Of a stretch of 45,002 bases of DNA, positions 1 through 7,557 are shown in pieces; the first letter of the stretch is position 1, and each line of letters opens with the position of its first letter. This DNA comes from Aphodosoma sp045600865 (GTDB lineage Bacteria; Bacteroidota; Bacteroidia; Bacteroidales; Paludibacteraceae). The stretch spans positions 1-45,002 of the forward strand of contig JAZRYS010000268.1 of assembly GCA_045600865.1 (NCBI GenBank), given 5' to 3'. The notes under the pieces are model-generated. The model searched no databases. It was not told where the DNA came from and saw only the letters and a program-made list of their open reading frames with translations. A program made the position numbers and the translations under genes.

Positions 1-190
1 ATCAGACCTAACTTCTTCATTTTGTCAAGATGCCATTTAACACCTTCCTTACTGATTCCCACTATCTCTGCAAGTTGTTCACGAGTGGTCGATGGGTTCC
101 TGCGTATCTCAGCAAGAATGGTTTCTTGGGTAGTAGTTTCTGTAGTTTCTTGGGTAGTAGTTTCCGCAGTAAATTCCGCAAATCCAATGG
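1..190 (-). pseudogene. C-terminal winged-helix remnant of an AlbA_2/Schlafen-type regulator (runs off the window edge)
   Basis: Read on the minus strand, this stretch encodes a Thr/Glu/Gln-rich linker (ETTTQET repeated twice) followed by a clear helix-turn-helix of the kind TREQLAEIVGISKEGVKWHL. That is the usual C-terminal module of AlbA_2-domain putative ATP-binding regulators in Bacteroidales. It is open but has no ATG or obvious ribosome site. It follows directly, in a shifted frame, on the stop codon of the neighbouring remnant at 193-756. I infer it is the tail of a second, related gene fused there by deletion, or the original tail after a frameshift. The end lies outside the window. 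Confidence 0.5.
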
Positions 191-192
191 AA

Positions 193-756
193 CTATTTTT
201 TTAGAACGACCCAATGTCCGCTATATCCGCTGCCTTCATACTTGATGTGTGGCATCTTGGCGATATGGCGTTTGATGGTAACAATACTTTTTCCAGACAA
301 TAAAGATAGTTCTTCGGTGGTTATTTTAGGACGAAGAATCAACTGATTCTCAATCCATATATCAAGGTTAACATCTTGAGTGCCACCTTGAGTGCCATCT
401 TGAGTGCCATTCGGTCTCGGGAATGTGACAATTACGAAACCGCCCTCTGTCTTCCAGATAGGTTCGGCAACGCCTGCTTTCCTGCAAGCATCTATTATTC
501 GGCCAGCACCAGACCCCCAATTCTCTAAAAATGTGGTTCTGTACAACATTTCGGCAATGCTATGACTTTATTGCCCGGATGTTCAAGCACATCAACTTAT
601 TCAACTGTAACATCTATTGAAGGTTCTATATCGCCAAGCGCATTTGCAATTTCACGCTGAATGCATACCATCCTTTAGTTCGCCAGTGGTCTTCTTCAGT
701 TCCAATTGCTTATGTTCGTTTCCTGCAATAAGCCTTTTTATATCATCTACTTTCAT
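193..756 (-). pseudogene. Decayed AlbA_2 (Schlafen-type) DNA-binding regulator
   Basis: The minus strand from the ATG at 756 reads MKVDDIKRLIAGNEHKQLEL then KKTTGELKDGMHSA, the classic N-terminus of AlbA_2-domain proteins, and then hits a stop. In another frame the next bases read EIANALGDIEPSIDVTVE, stop, VDVLEHPGNKVIALPK, which belongs to the middle of the same domain. A third frame from about 549 gives LENWGSGAGRIIDACRKAG, a GTQ-rich linker and a C-terminal winged helix ending at 193. The expected few hundred residues between these pieces are missing. This is therefore a deleted, frameshifted pseudogene, not the 118-residue protein that the last open frame alone would suggest. Intact family members are predicted ATP-binding transcriptional regulators often found beside mobile or defence genes. 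Confidence 0.75.
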
Positions 757-775
757 AACAATTTATCTTAGTTAT

Positions 776-1438
776 TTATTTTGCCTCTTCGATGATGAGG
801 TTTAGGTTGAGGGCGGTAGAGATTGTCTGCAAGTCATTAAATTTAGTTTGGTTGCTGACATTGGAGTAGATATACCAGCCATCACATTCATGCTGCCATA
901 TTTTACCGGGTACAGGTGTACGTTTGGTGCGGCTGACAAGGTTGATGCCAGAGTGGATTATGCCAAGTTTAGCAACTTTAGCAAAGCCTATCTTTTGGAA
1001 TGCTGCTATTTCGGTTGCTATAGCCGTTGATTCGCAGATGACTGTACCGTCTTGGAAAGTGACTTTGAGACCTTTTGTTTTATTTACGATAGTTTTAGTT
1101 GGTGCTGTTGAAACAGAAGGTGCTGGCTGTTCAGAGCTAACCACTGGTGTGCTGATGCGTGGAGTAAGTTGTTTTGCATCAACAATCTCGCTGATTTTCG
1201 CCTTGCGTGAGAATGCAACACTGATAGGCTCACCTGGATGATATTCAACCATCAGAACAAGATCCCGCTGTATTTCGCTCAACAAAGGTTCGATGTTCTG
1301 ACTGAGTGCAGGAAGTATCTGCTCCTTGATTATTTGCTCTTCGAGGTTGTCTGCCGCCTCGAGAAGTTTGTCGTCCACTGGGAGATTCATATCCCTGAGT
1401 GACTTCAGTGTGGTGTAGAGTTCTTTCAGTGTTGTCAT
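776..1438 (-). CDS. Conserved hypothetical protein, coiled N-terminus and C-terminal alpha/beta domain
   Basis: This is a 220-residue protein that I do not recognise by name. Residues 1-65 are rich in Leu, Glu and Lys and look helical or coiled-coil. Residues about 85-125 are a Pro/Ser/Thr-rich linker. Residues about 125-220 form a compact domain that begins LKVTFQDGTVI and ends with WYIYSNVSNQTK followed by a helix and strand. The C-terminal pattern suggests a small DNA- or ligand-binding fold, but I see no catalytic motif. It starts at the ATG at 1438, with a TACATTTG -7 element at 1489-1496. It lies back to back with the recombinase gene and next to the invertible methyltransferase locus, so a role in that locus is possible but is only inferred from position. 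Confidence 0.7.
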   Translation of the reverse strand: MTTLKELYTTLKSLRDMNLPVDDKLLEAADNLEEQIIKEQILPALSQNIEPLLSEIQRDLVLMVEYHPGEPISVAFSRKAKISEIVDAKQLTPRISTPVVSSEQPAPSVSTAPTKTIVNKTKGLKVTFQDGTVICESTAIATEIAAFQKIGFAKVAKLGIIHSGINLVSRTKRTPVPGKIWQHECDGWYIYSNVSNQTKFNDLQTISTALNLNLIIEEAK

Positions 1439-1488
1439 AATAATTTAGAGAATCATCGTTTAGCGATTTATCAAAATTAAATCGGCTG

Positions 1489-1496
1489 CAAATGTA
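1489..1496 (-). promoter_or_regulatory. Bacteroidetes -7 element before the 776-1438 gene
   Basis: The minus strand carries TACATTTG about 50 bases before the ATG at 1438. The flanking 24 bases match the promoters at 7494 and 12120 with two differences. No TTTG is found at the expected -33 position, so the promoter is incomplete by consensus. Confidence 0.45.
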
Positions 1497-1601
1497 CAAC
1501 AATTTTTTGAGATGGCAGCATTAATCGCTGAAAAAATGCATACTTTTATAAACCAATTCTACTATATTGTCTGTGAAACACAATTAAAACAAAATACAGT
1601 C

Positions 1602-2213
1602 ATGGTTTACGGTTACATTAGGGTCAGCAGCGACAAGCAGACCGTCGAGAATCAGAGATTCGAGATAAATAATTTTGTCGCACGTGAAAACATTAAGATA
1701 GATGGTTGGATCGAAGAAACCATCAGTGGCACAAAGAATTACAATAAACGTGAATTAGGAAAGCTTCTGAAACAAGTTCAAAAAGATGATTTGATAATAT
1801 GTGCCGAACTTTCAAGATTGGGAAGAAACCTGTTTATGATCATGGAAATTCTCAACATCTGCATGACTAAAGAATGCCGAGTATGGACAATTAAAGATAA
1901 CTATCGTCTTGGAGAAGACATACAAAGTAAGGTTCTTGCTTTTGCCTTCGGCCTCTCAGCTGAAATCGAGAGAAATCTGATTAGTCAGAGGACAAAAGAA
2001 GCCTTGGCAAGGAAAAAGGCTGAAGGTGTTGTCTTGGGACGACCAAAAGGTAAAAAGAATGCTCCTGACAAATATAAGCTATTCGGTAAAGAAACATTAA
2101 TAAAAGAATTACTTAGGGAATCTGTTTCAAGACGAAAGATAGCAAAAATCTGTAAGGTTGATAGAAATACACTTGCACGCTTTATAAAATTCAATATGTC
2201 TGAACAGAATTGA
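1602..2213 (+). CDS. Serine site-specific recombinase (resolvase/DNA invertase family)
   Basis: This 203-residue protein has the resolvase/invertase catalytic domain followed by a C-terminal helix-turn-helix. The start at 1602 gives MVYGYIRVSSDKQ, with the nucleophile expected at Ser9 and the conserved Arg7. ELSRLGRN at residues 69-76 supplies further active-site arginines. The stretch AEIERNLISQRTKEALA and then GRPKGKK mark the E helix and the minor-groove arm. Residues about 173-198 form the recognition helix-turn-helix. Its length and layout match small invertases such as Hin, Gin and the Bacteroides Mpi enzyme, not large serine integrases. Its TGA stop (2211-2213) lies in the first four bases of the 138-bp inverted repeat, just outside the segment it probably inverts. 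The likely function is switching the specificity domain of the 3120-6851 methyltransferase. It may also act elsewhere, as Mpi does on many promoters. Confidence 0.9.
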   Translation: MVYGYIRVSSDKQTVENQRFEINNFVARENIKIDGWIEETISGTKNYNKRELGKLLKQVQKDDLIICAELSRLGRNLFMIMEILNICMTKECRVWTIKDNYRLGEDIQSKVLAFAFGLSAEIERNLISQRTKEALARKKAEGVVLGRPKGKKNAPDKYKLFGKETLIKELLRESVSRRKIAKICKVDRNTLARFIKFNMSEQN

Positions 2214-2347
2214 GCGTTTTTGTTCAGCAGAATGGCACTATCTGTGATTTCTCAGGAAATGGCAGTTGGGTGATTCTTTCTCCTATAGAACAAAGCATAA
2301 AGCGCAAGATTGAAGCTGTTGGAACTCCTTTGAAGGATTGGGATATT
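2210..2347 (+). repeat. Inverted repeat, left copy (138 bp, perfect)
   Basis: I compared it base by base with the reverse complement of 3909-4046 and all 138 positions agree. The match stops abruptly at both ends. It encodes SVFVQQNGTICDFSGNGSWV and onwards to KDWDI, the beginning of the specificity domain. Its first 18 bases, TTGAGCGTTTTTGTTCAG, form an imperfect dyad that could be the crossover site of the adjacent recombinase. Confidence 0.95.
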
Positions 2348-3145
2348 AATATTTACCGAGGTGTACTGACTGGATATAATGATGCGTTTATAATCTCTAC
2401 TGAGAAAAGGAATGAGATTCTGTACAATTGCAAAAGCGAAGATGAAAGGAAGAGAACTGATGAATTAATACGACCGATTTTACGTGGCAGGGATATCAAA
2501 AAGTATGGTTATGAGTGGGCGAATTTATGGCTTATATACATTCCATGGCATTTCCCATATCAGTTTGACGAAAGCATTCAGGGAGCATCAGAAGAAGCAG
2601 AAAAGGCATTTAGAGAAAAATATCCAGCAGTGTACTCTCACATGCTACAGTATAAAGAACAATTGTCAAAACGCAATAAAGCAGAAACAGGTATTCGTTA
2701 CGAATGGTATGCGATGCAAAGGTGGGGTGCAAAATATTGGGAGGATTTTAATAAGCCAAAAATCATGTACCCTAATATGACTAAATATATTCCGTTTTAC
2801 TACGACGAAAAAGGGTTCTATCAGAATGATAAATCTTTCATGATTACAGGAAATTCTGTCGCATATTTAACAGCATTTCTTAATTCTTCTATTTTCAAAT
2901 TCTGTTTTTTGGACAATTTTCCAGAACTTCAAGGAGGTACTAGAGAATTGCGAAAGATATTTTTTGATAAAATATCTGTACTACAAGTTTCAAAAGAGGT
3001 GAATGATTCTTTTATTTCTAAGATTAATAGTATTCAAGAAGAATATACAATTCAAAAAGCAATGGAAATAGATTCTATGCTATTCGATTTATACAATCTT
3101 ACTCAAAATGAAAGAAAAACTATTGGCTTTGTTGAAATTGTTTAA
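2210..3145 (+). CDS. Silent alternative TaqI_C-type specificity domain cassette (5'-truncated methyltransferase)
   Basis: The open frame of 311 codons starts only with a TTG that overlaps the recombinase stop (TTGA). It has no methyltransferase motifs of its own. Its first 46 residues are identical to residues 936-981 of the 3120-6851 protein. The next part is related but divergent (TGYNDAFIISTEKR, ELIRPILRGRDIKKYGYEWA). After that come a quite different central region, the shared YWEDFNKPKI block, another variable part, and a short related C-terminus ending in QNERKTIGFVEIV. This is the pattern of a TaqI-like C-terminal specificity domain with a different recognition surface. I regard it as unexpressed or translated only as a free fragment until inversion attaches it to the catalytic part. 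A free-standing role for the fragment cannot be excluded. Confidence 0.85.
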   Translation: MSVFVQQNGTICDFSGNGSWVILSPIEQSIKRKIEAVGTPLKDWDINIYRGVLTGYNDAFIISTEKRNEILYNCKSEDERKRTDELIRPILRGRDIKKYGYEWANLWLIYIPWHFPYQFDESIQGASEEAEKAFREKYPAVYSHMLQYKEQLSKRNKAETGIRYEWYAMQRWGAKYWEDFNKPKIMYPNMTKYIPFYYDEKGFYQNDKSFMITGNSVAYLTAFLNSSIFKFCFLDNFPELQGGTRELRKIFFDKISVLQVSKEVNDSFISKINSIQEEYTIQKAMEIDSMLFDLYNLTQNERKTIGFVEIV

Positions 3146-6100
3146 CAAATAACTTTATGTATGTGCGTTCATTTTGAGATAGACCATACATTGAAAAAAC
3201 AATATCATTTATCTCATCTTCTATTTTAACTGATGGATTAAAAATCTGCATATCAAGCAGTTCGGACAGTTGTTTTTCGTATTTTGCATAATATGGTACG
3301 TATGCAGGTTCTATTGCTTGAACGCTTACTAACAAATCTCCCGTACCTGTCTTAGGTGAATCTTTTAGCAAATAGTGTCCCATCAACGAATTTAGTACAC
3401 AACATAAATATTCAATATGTTTTCCTGTGGCAAAACATGTACTATCTAGTCCAAAACTTCCAGTGTTATCATAGGAAAAACGCAAAATTGATCCAATTCT
3501 TTTCCATATTATTTTTGGCTTATTAAAATCCTCCCAATAACTTATACTATCCTGTGTTTCAAACCATTTGTTATTTGTTTTTTTACGCGATTTAATTGGC
3601 ACTCCATCTATAACATGAACCTTTCCTGTTTGCTCTAGTCTTTCTATACCAAAAGAAAGAAGATGCCGTTTAACTGATGGGTATTCATTGATGTTGTAAT
3701 GTCGTGATGGGAAAGTGGCAATCAGCCATAAATTAGCCCAATCATAGCCATATCTCTTAATATCCCTGCCACGCAAAATTGGTCGTATTAGTTCCTCAGT
3801 TCTTTTGCGTTCATCTTCCGTTTGACAATTAGAAAGGATTTCTTCTCTTTTCTCTGTGGAGATTATAAACGCATCATTGAAGCCGGTCTTAATCCCATAG
3901 TTAATCTGAATATCCCAATCCTTCAAAGGAGTTCCAACAGCTTCAATCTTGCGCTTTATGCTTTGTTCTATAGGAGAAAGAATCACCCAACTGCCATTTC
4001 CTGAGAAATCACAGATAGTGCCATTCTGCTGAACAAAAACGCTCAAATTTCTAACACCATCATTATTTTGTTTGCTTGTTACTGCACATAATGTTTCATG
4101 TCTGTTGTTAGATTTTGATAAAAGCAAAATATTAGTATCAACAGTTGCATTCTCAAATATCTTAATCCCTGCAAAATCTATCAACAACACTGGATTAGCC
4201 TTGTCAGTAAAAAACTCACGGGTTTTTTCTCCATAACCAGCACGCATCCACTTGTTCGACGTTATGAAACAAAGATGACTGTTGTCTTTTAACAATTGCC
4301 ATCCACGTTCATAGAACAGACAATATATATCACCAGTACGTGCAAAAGTAGAATAACCACAATGTTCATAAAGTTGTGCCAATTCACCATTATCGTTTTG
4401 CAATTGAATATACGGCGGATTGCCAATAACAATATCAAACCCTTCCTTAACCCCAAACATCCATTCAGGGTCAAAGAATGTTGCAGATGAGTTTTGGTCG
4501 AACATATTCCAGTTGACGAGTTGGCTATAACCATCTTTGCCCAAGAAGCCGTTGTTATCCAATGTCTGAGCCATGTTCATTCTGACAGCATCCATTCTCT
4601 CACGCAACCTTGTCTTTTCGGCATTGCGTTTTGAGAGGAAGATGCGGTGGCTGAGGTCTTCGAGTTGTTTCTCGTAGGCACGTATCTCGTCTGTGCTTGT
4701 GAAGAGATTTTCCGTGCGGTCAAGCGGGATGAGGGTGTTTGCCGAGACAAACTTTGACTCAAGGTTTGGCAATGGACGTATGCCGAAGTTGGTCTTTGGG
4801 TCGTTGGTGGGTTTCTGGTCAACAACCAATGATATGAAGAAGCGGAGTTTGCTTATCTGTATGGCTATAGGCTGAATGTCAACACCATGAATGCAATGCT
4901 CGATGAGGAACAGTTTGCGGGCATAGTCTGGATAGTTGATGGCGTTGTTGAAAGCCTCCTCGATGTCGGCAAGACGTGCCTTGCGTTCTTCCTCAATCTG
5001 CTCACGTGCCTTGGTCTCTGTTGCCTTGAGCATCTCCTGACGTGCCTCCTCCGTGGCAATGTCAACCACCTTTTTGTTCCAGAGGTCGTTGGTAGGGTCA
5101 ACTTTTTTCAGCACATGCACCATCTGCTGAAGCACTCCCATAGGAAAGGCTCCTGAACCACAGGCTGGGTCGAGTATGCGGCAATCATACAATGCCTCGA
5201 CAATGCTTTTGCGCCTACAGTCGTCCATCGCGACATCATCGGCAGAATAACTGACGAGCGAGCGGTAGAGCTGTTCGCCATCATCGCCACATTTGCGTTT
5301 GAGGTGCGCAACAAGACTCTCGTCAACCATATACTGCACAATCTCACGAGGGGTGTAGAACGAGCCTGTCTGCTTGCGTGCAGAGGTCTGTGTCTCGGGG
5401 TTGTAGGCTGCAAGCAGGTTCTCGAAGACCTTGCCCAAGAGTTCAGGGTCAAGACTGACCTCCTGCTCAAGTGGCGTATTCTCCTCGACAGTGAAGCTGT
5501 AACGGTTGAGAATGTCGATTATACCACGGGCAGAAACTTTCCTTTTCTTTGCATCGCCATACCATTGCGAGAGGTCTATGCCATTGCCCACCTCACTGCC
5601 AAAAAAGAGATAGTCAGGCAGGAAGAGAGAGTCGAGCGACTTCTGGTTCTCGGAGAATCCGTCGTAATAGATGCCTGTGTTCTTGTTGTCAAGGCAATCG
5701 AACAAACCACCGTTGAGGAAAGGCACATATTGGTTTGCCAACTGTAGGAACTTGCTGTTACCACCTTCCTTAAACTCCAACTCATAACGCATTATGTTGT
5801 TGATGTTATGGTCTTTGTTAATGCCATGATATGTGTCGTGTACCATGAAGCGACGGTTGTTCGGTGTAGTCTTGCCCTCTGCCACAATAGGACAGTTGAG
5901 CATGGCAAAGAAGAGGTTCTGGAGTATCAAACGGTAATATTTGCTCTTCTCGGAATCATACAACAGGTGGTTGCGCGAATGTGGGTCAAAGTCGTCAATG
6001 AAGTTCTCACGGATATATGCCTCGTCGAACAACTCTCTTGGTATAAGGTACTTCTGTTTGAGAAACCAGACGAAAATAAGGCGTGTGATAAGGCGTATGC

Positions 6101-6851
6101 ACGACTCATGGTTGAACTTCTGGTCGTCAACCTTGGTGCTGAGGTCGTTAGGGAATTTGGCAATCTGCACTGCCCAGGCATACCAGTCGCTGAGTTCTGA
6201 ATAGAATTTCTTGGTAAGCAGTTCGTTCGAGAATTTCTCTTTCCAGTGGCTGTAGAGTCCATCGAATGTGCGGAACTTCTCTTCGCCGATAGATTCAATG
6301 ATGTTGACATGCCCACGATGAGGATTCAGGCAATCGACATTGCGGAGGATGCTGACCTTGCCAAGCTTCTCGCCGAAGTTCTTGCGCCACTCCTGTGTGT
6401 AGGTCATGCGCTCGCAAGTTGAAAGCGAGATGAGGTTTGCCTGACGGATTATGAGTATGACAGGGTTGGCGTATGATATGCGGTTGAAAGCTCGTGTGAG
6501 GGCAGAGATGTCGGAGCGTGTGATGTGGGCATCTGCCGCTGCATCACATGCAAAGATGAACATACCGTCGTATCTGCCGCCATTTGCTATCTTCTCTGAG
6601 ATTTCGTCAATCGTGTTGTCGGACTTCTCGCCTGTGTCAAGCGAGAGGTCGTTTGCCACACCTATGAAATATGTATGTTCGACAAGTCGCAACGCATTAG
6701 TCAGATATTGCGGCATTGCGCCATCGTAGAGGGCTGCAACGTTGATAGGCTCAGCCGTCTGACGGTTGAAGCGTATGTTAAGTTTGCCGAGCAACGCAGA
6801 GGTTGCATCGAAAAGTGATGACGTTGTGAAAAGTTTCAGTGTATCTATCAT
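3120..6851 (-). CDS. Eco57I-class N6-adenine DNA methyltransferase with switchable specificity domain
   Basis: This 1243-residue protein should transfer a methyl group from S-adenosylmethionine to adenine in a specific DNA sequence. Residues 1-about 480 are an N-terminal region without a motif I can name. SAM-binding motif I is DPACGSGAF near residue 560, and catalytic motif IV is GNPPY near residue 810. The C-terminal specificity domain runs from 936 to 1243 and includes RPILRGRDIKRYGYDWA and YWEDFNKPKI, as in TaqI_C domains. I see no PD-(D/E)xK nuclease motif, so cleavage is probably supplied by the PLD-SNF2 protein at 8684-12094. It starts 7 bases after the 6859-7251 gene and seems to be the last gene of the transcript from the promoter at 7497-7528. 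Its 3' third lies in an invertible segment, so the population should contain two versions with different targets. A Type IIG enzyme acting alone is the main alternative. Confidence 0.9.
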   Translation of the reverse strand: MIDTLKLFTTSSLFDATSALLGKLNIRFNRQTAEPINVAALYDGAMPQYLTNALRLVEHTYFIGVANDLSLDTGEKSDNTIDEISEKIANGGRYDGMFIFACDAAADAHITRSDISALTRAFNRISYANPVILIIRQANLISLSTCERMTYTQEWRKNFGEKLGKVSILRNVDCLNPHRGHVNIIESIGEEKFRTFDGLYSHWKEKFSNELLTKKFYSELSDWYAWAVQIAKFPNDLSTKVDDQKFNHESCIRLITRLIFVWFLKQKYLIPRELFDEAYIRENFIDDFDPHSRNHLLYDSEKSKYYRLILQNLFFAMLNCPIVAEGKTTPNNRRFMVHDTYHGINKDHNINNIMRYELEFKEGGNSKFLQLANQYVPFLNGGLFDCLDNKNTGIYYDGFSENQKSLDSLFLPDYLFFGSEVGNGIDLSQWYGDAKKRKVSARGIIDILNRYSFTVEENTPLEQEVSLDPELLGKVFENLLAAYNPETQTSARKQTGSFYTPREIVQYMVDESLVAHLKRKCGDDGEQLYRSLVSYSADDVAMDDCRRKSIVEALYDCRILDPACGSGAFPMGVLQQMVHVLKKVDPTNDLWNKKVVDIATEEARQEMLKATETKAREQIEEERKARLADIEEAFNNAINYPDYARKLFLIEHCIHGVDIQPIAIQISKLRFFISLVVDQKPTNDPKTNFGIRPLPNLESKFVSANTLIPLDRTENLFTSTDEIRAYEKQLEDLSHRIFLSKRNAEKTRLRERMDAVRMNMAQTLDNNGFLGKDGYSQLVNWNMFDQNSSATFFDPEWMFGVKEGFDIVIGNPPYIQLQNDNGELAQLYEHCGYSTFARTGDIYCLFYERGWQLLKDNSHLCFITSNKWMRAGYGEKTREFFTDKANPVLLIDFAGIKIFENATVDTNILLLSKSNNRHETLCAVTSKQNNDGVRNLSVFVQQNGTICDFSGNGSWVILSPIEQSIKRKIEAVGTPLKDWDIQINYGIKTGFNDAFIISTEKREEILSNCQTEDERKRTEELIRPILRGRDIKRYGYDWANLWLIATFPSRHYNINEYPSVKRHLLSFGIERLEQTGKVHVIDGVPIKSRKKTNNKWFETQDSISYWEDFNKPKIIWKRIGSILRFSYDNTGSFGLDSTCFATGKHIEYLCCVLNSLMGHYLLKDSPKTGTGDLLVSVQAIEPAYVPYYAKYEKQLSELLDMQIFNPSVKIEDEINDIVFSMYGLSQNERTYIKLFVKQFQQSQ
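3909..4046 (-). repeat. Inverted repeat, right copy inside the methyltransferase gene
   Basis: This is the partner of 2210-2347, in the opposite orientation, with 138 of 138 bases matching. It covers residues 936-981 of the methyltransferase, directly after the catalytic domain. A crossover anywhere within it keeps the reading frame. Confidence 0.95.
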
Positions 6852-6858
6852 AGTTGTG

Positions 6859-7251
6859 TTATTGTTTTTCTTTCAAATATTTTTGCAAAGCCTTGCCAAG
6901 GTCTGTCAGATAGTATTTTTGACGAGGATGACGAGGGGTCTCAGGATGAGTCTGAGCCACCAAGCCAAGCTTAATCATTGGATATATGACTTTGACCTTT
7001 ATCAACGTATTTGACTTGTCTCCATACAGGGGTTTAAGTAAGGGTTTAAGTTTAATTTCTGCGATAGAAAGAGTGCTATCTAATATACTATCAAGCAGTA
7101 ATTTATCATCATGTGACAGGTGGGGTTTAAGTTGGGTGTAAGTTATGTTTAAGTTGACATCTTCTATAGACTCTTCGTACGTCTTTGCATCATCCTTCAG
7201 CACTGCGCTGAATGCCGTCACAAGGTTCACGTGGTGCTGTCTGCACTGCAA
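6859..7251 (-). CDS. Small winged-helix protein, possibly the tail of a broken gene
   Basis: The open frame gives up to 130 residues from a TTG at 7251; there is no ATG near the 5' end. Residues about 40-130 look like a winged helix with a clear final hairpin and helix (RQKYYLTDLGKALQKYLKEK), as in DNA-binding regulators. In the same frame upstream, two stops (at 7267-7269 and 7273-7275) separate it from the 61-residue frame at 7273-7458. So both may be parts of one ancestral gene. It ends 7 bases before the methyltransferase start, which suggests cotranscription and perhaps regulation of it. Function is inferred only from fold and position. Confidence 0.55.
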   Translation of the reverse strand: MQCRQHHVNLVTAFSAVLKDDAKTYEESIEDVNLNITYTQLKPHLSHDDKLLLDSILDSTLSIAEIKLKPLLKPLYGDKSNTLIKVKVIYPMIKLGLVAQTHPETPRHPRQKYYLTDLGKALQKYLKEKQ

Positions 7252-7272
7252 TATCTGAATTTTGGATTACAG

Positions 7273-7458
7273 TCAATTGGGCAGACAGTGTTGCCTAATT
7301 TCAACCATTTCATTATCAGCGGGTAATAATTTAGCAGACGCTGTCTGCCAAATTGTAGAAGATTTGGCAATCAGTGATTGCGCAATTTTATTTTCTTCTA
7401 TTTCAAGATTTTCTAATTGAATCTTACCAACTAATGGATCAAAATTGTTTGTTTCCAT
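7273..7458 (-). CDS. Short hypothetical protein, first gene of the methyltransferase transcript
   Basis: The ATG at 7458 opens a 61-residue acidic frame (METNNFDPLVGKIQLENLEI and onwards) that ends in EIRQHCLPN. I do not recognise a family. It lies about 30 bases after a very good Bacteroidetes promoter (7497-7528), so it is likely to be transcribed. The DNA at its 3' end holds a possible hairpin (GGCAGACAG near 7280 with CTGTCTGCC near 7345). It shares its frame with 6859-7251, and the two could be the start and end of one inactivated regulator. Confidence 0.45.
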   Translation of the reverse strand: METNNFDPLVGKIQLENLEIEENKIAQSLIAKSSTIWQTASAKLLPADNEMVEIRQHCLPN

Positions 7459-7496
7459 CGTTTTCAAGAAAAAACAAGTTAAAATTTATTCAGCTG

Positions 7497-7528
7497 CAAA
7501 TTTACGACAATTTTTTGTTTTACGCAAA
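7497..7528 (-). promoter_or_regulatory. Bacteroidetes promoter of the methyltransferase transcript
   Basis: The minus strand has TTTG (7525-7528), 20 bases, then TAAATTTG (7497-7504), a full match to the Bacteroidetes sigma factor consensus. Bases 7494-7528 are identical, over 35 positions, to 12120-12154 before the helicase gene. Confidence 0.85.
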
Positions 7529-7557
7529 GGGTTTAGCATTTATTTTTGAACTGAACA

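Larger units (their letters stand above)
2210..4046. other. Predicted invertible segment carrying two alternative specificity cassettes
   Basis: The segment is bounded by a perfect 138-bp inverted repeat (2210-2347 and 3909-4046). It contains two tail-to-tail cassettes whose stops overlap near the centre: the expressed one on the minus strand (to 3120) and the silent one on the plus strand (to 3145). Inversion maps position x to 6256-x. It joins residues 1-935 of the methyltransferase to the silent cassette in frame, with a new stop at 3111-3113 and a product of 1246 residues instead of 1243. No promoter or start other than TTG is seen for the silent copy. Hence I read this as a two-state coding switch. 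Confidence 0.85.

Noticed and set aside
1245..1502. 85-codon minus-strand frame rich in Arg, Gly and Gln
   Set aside because: It is a shadow of the 776-1438 gene in another frame.
1512..1601. Longer start of the recombinase at 1512
   Set aside because: The first 30 residues do not belong to the resolvase family; MVYGYIRVSS at 1602 is the standard N-terminus.
5304..5747. 147-codon plus-strand frame within the methyltransferase
   Set aside because: It is antisense to a strongly supported gene and has no recognisable domain.
3120..6851. BREX PglX methyltransferase, which is also known to invert
   Set aside because: No pglZ, brxC, brxA or brxB genes are present in the window, and the partner is a PLD-SNF2 protein.
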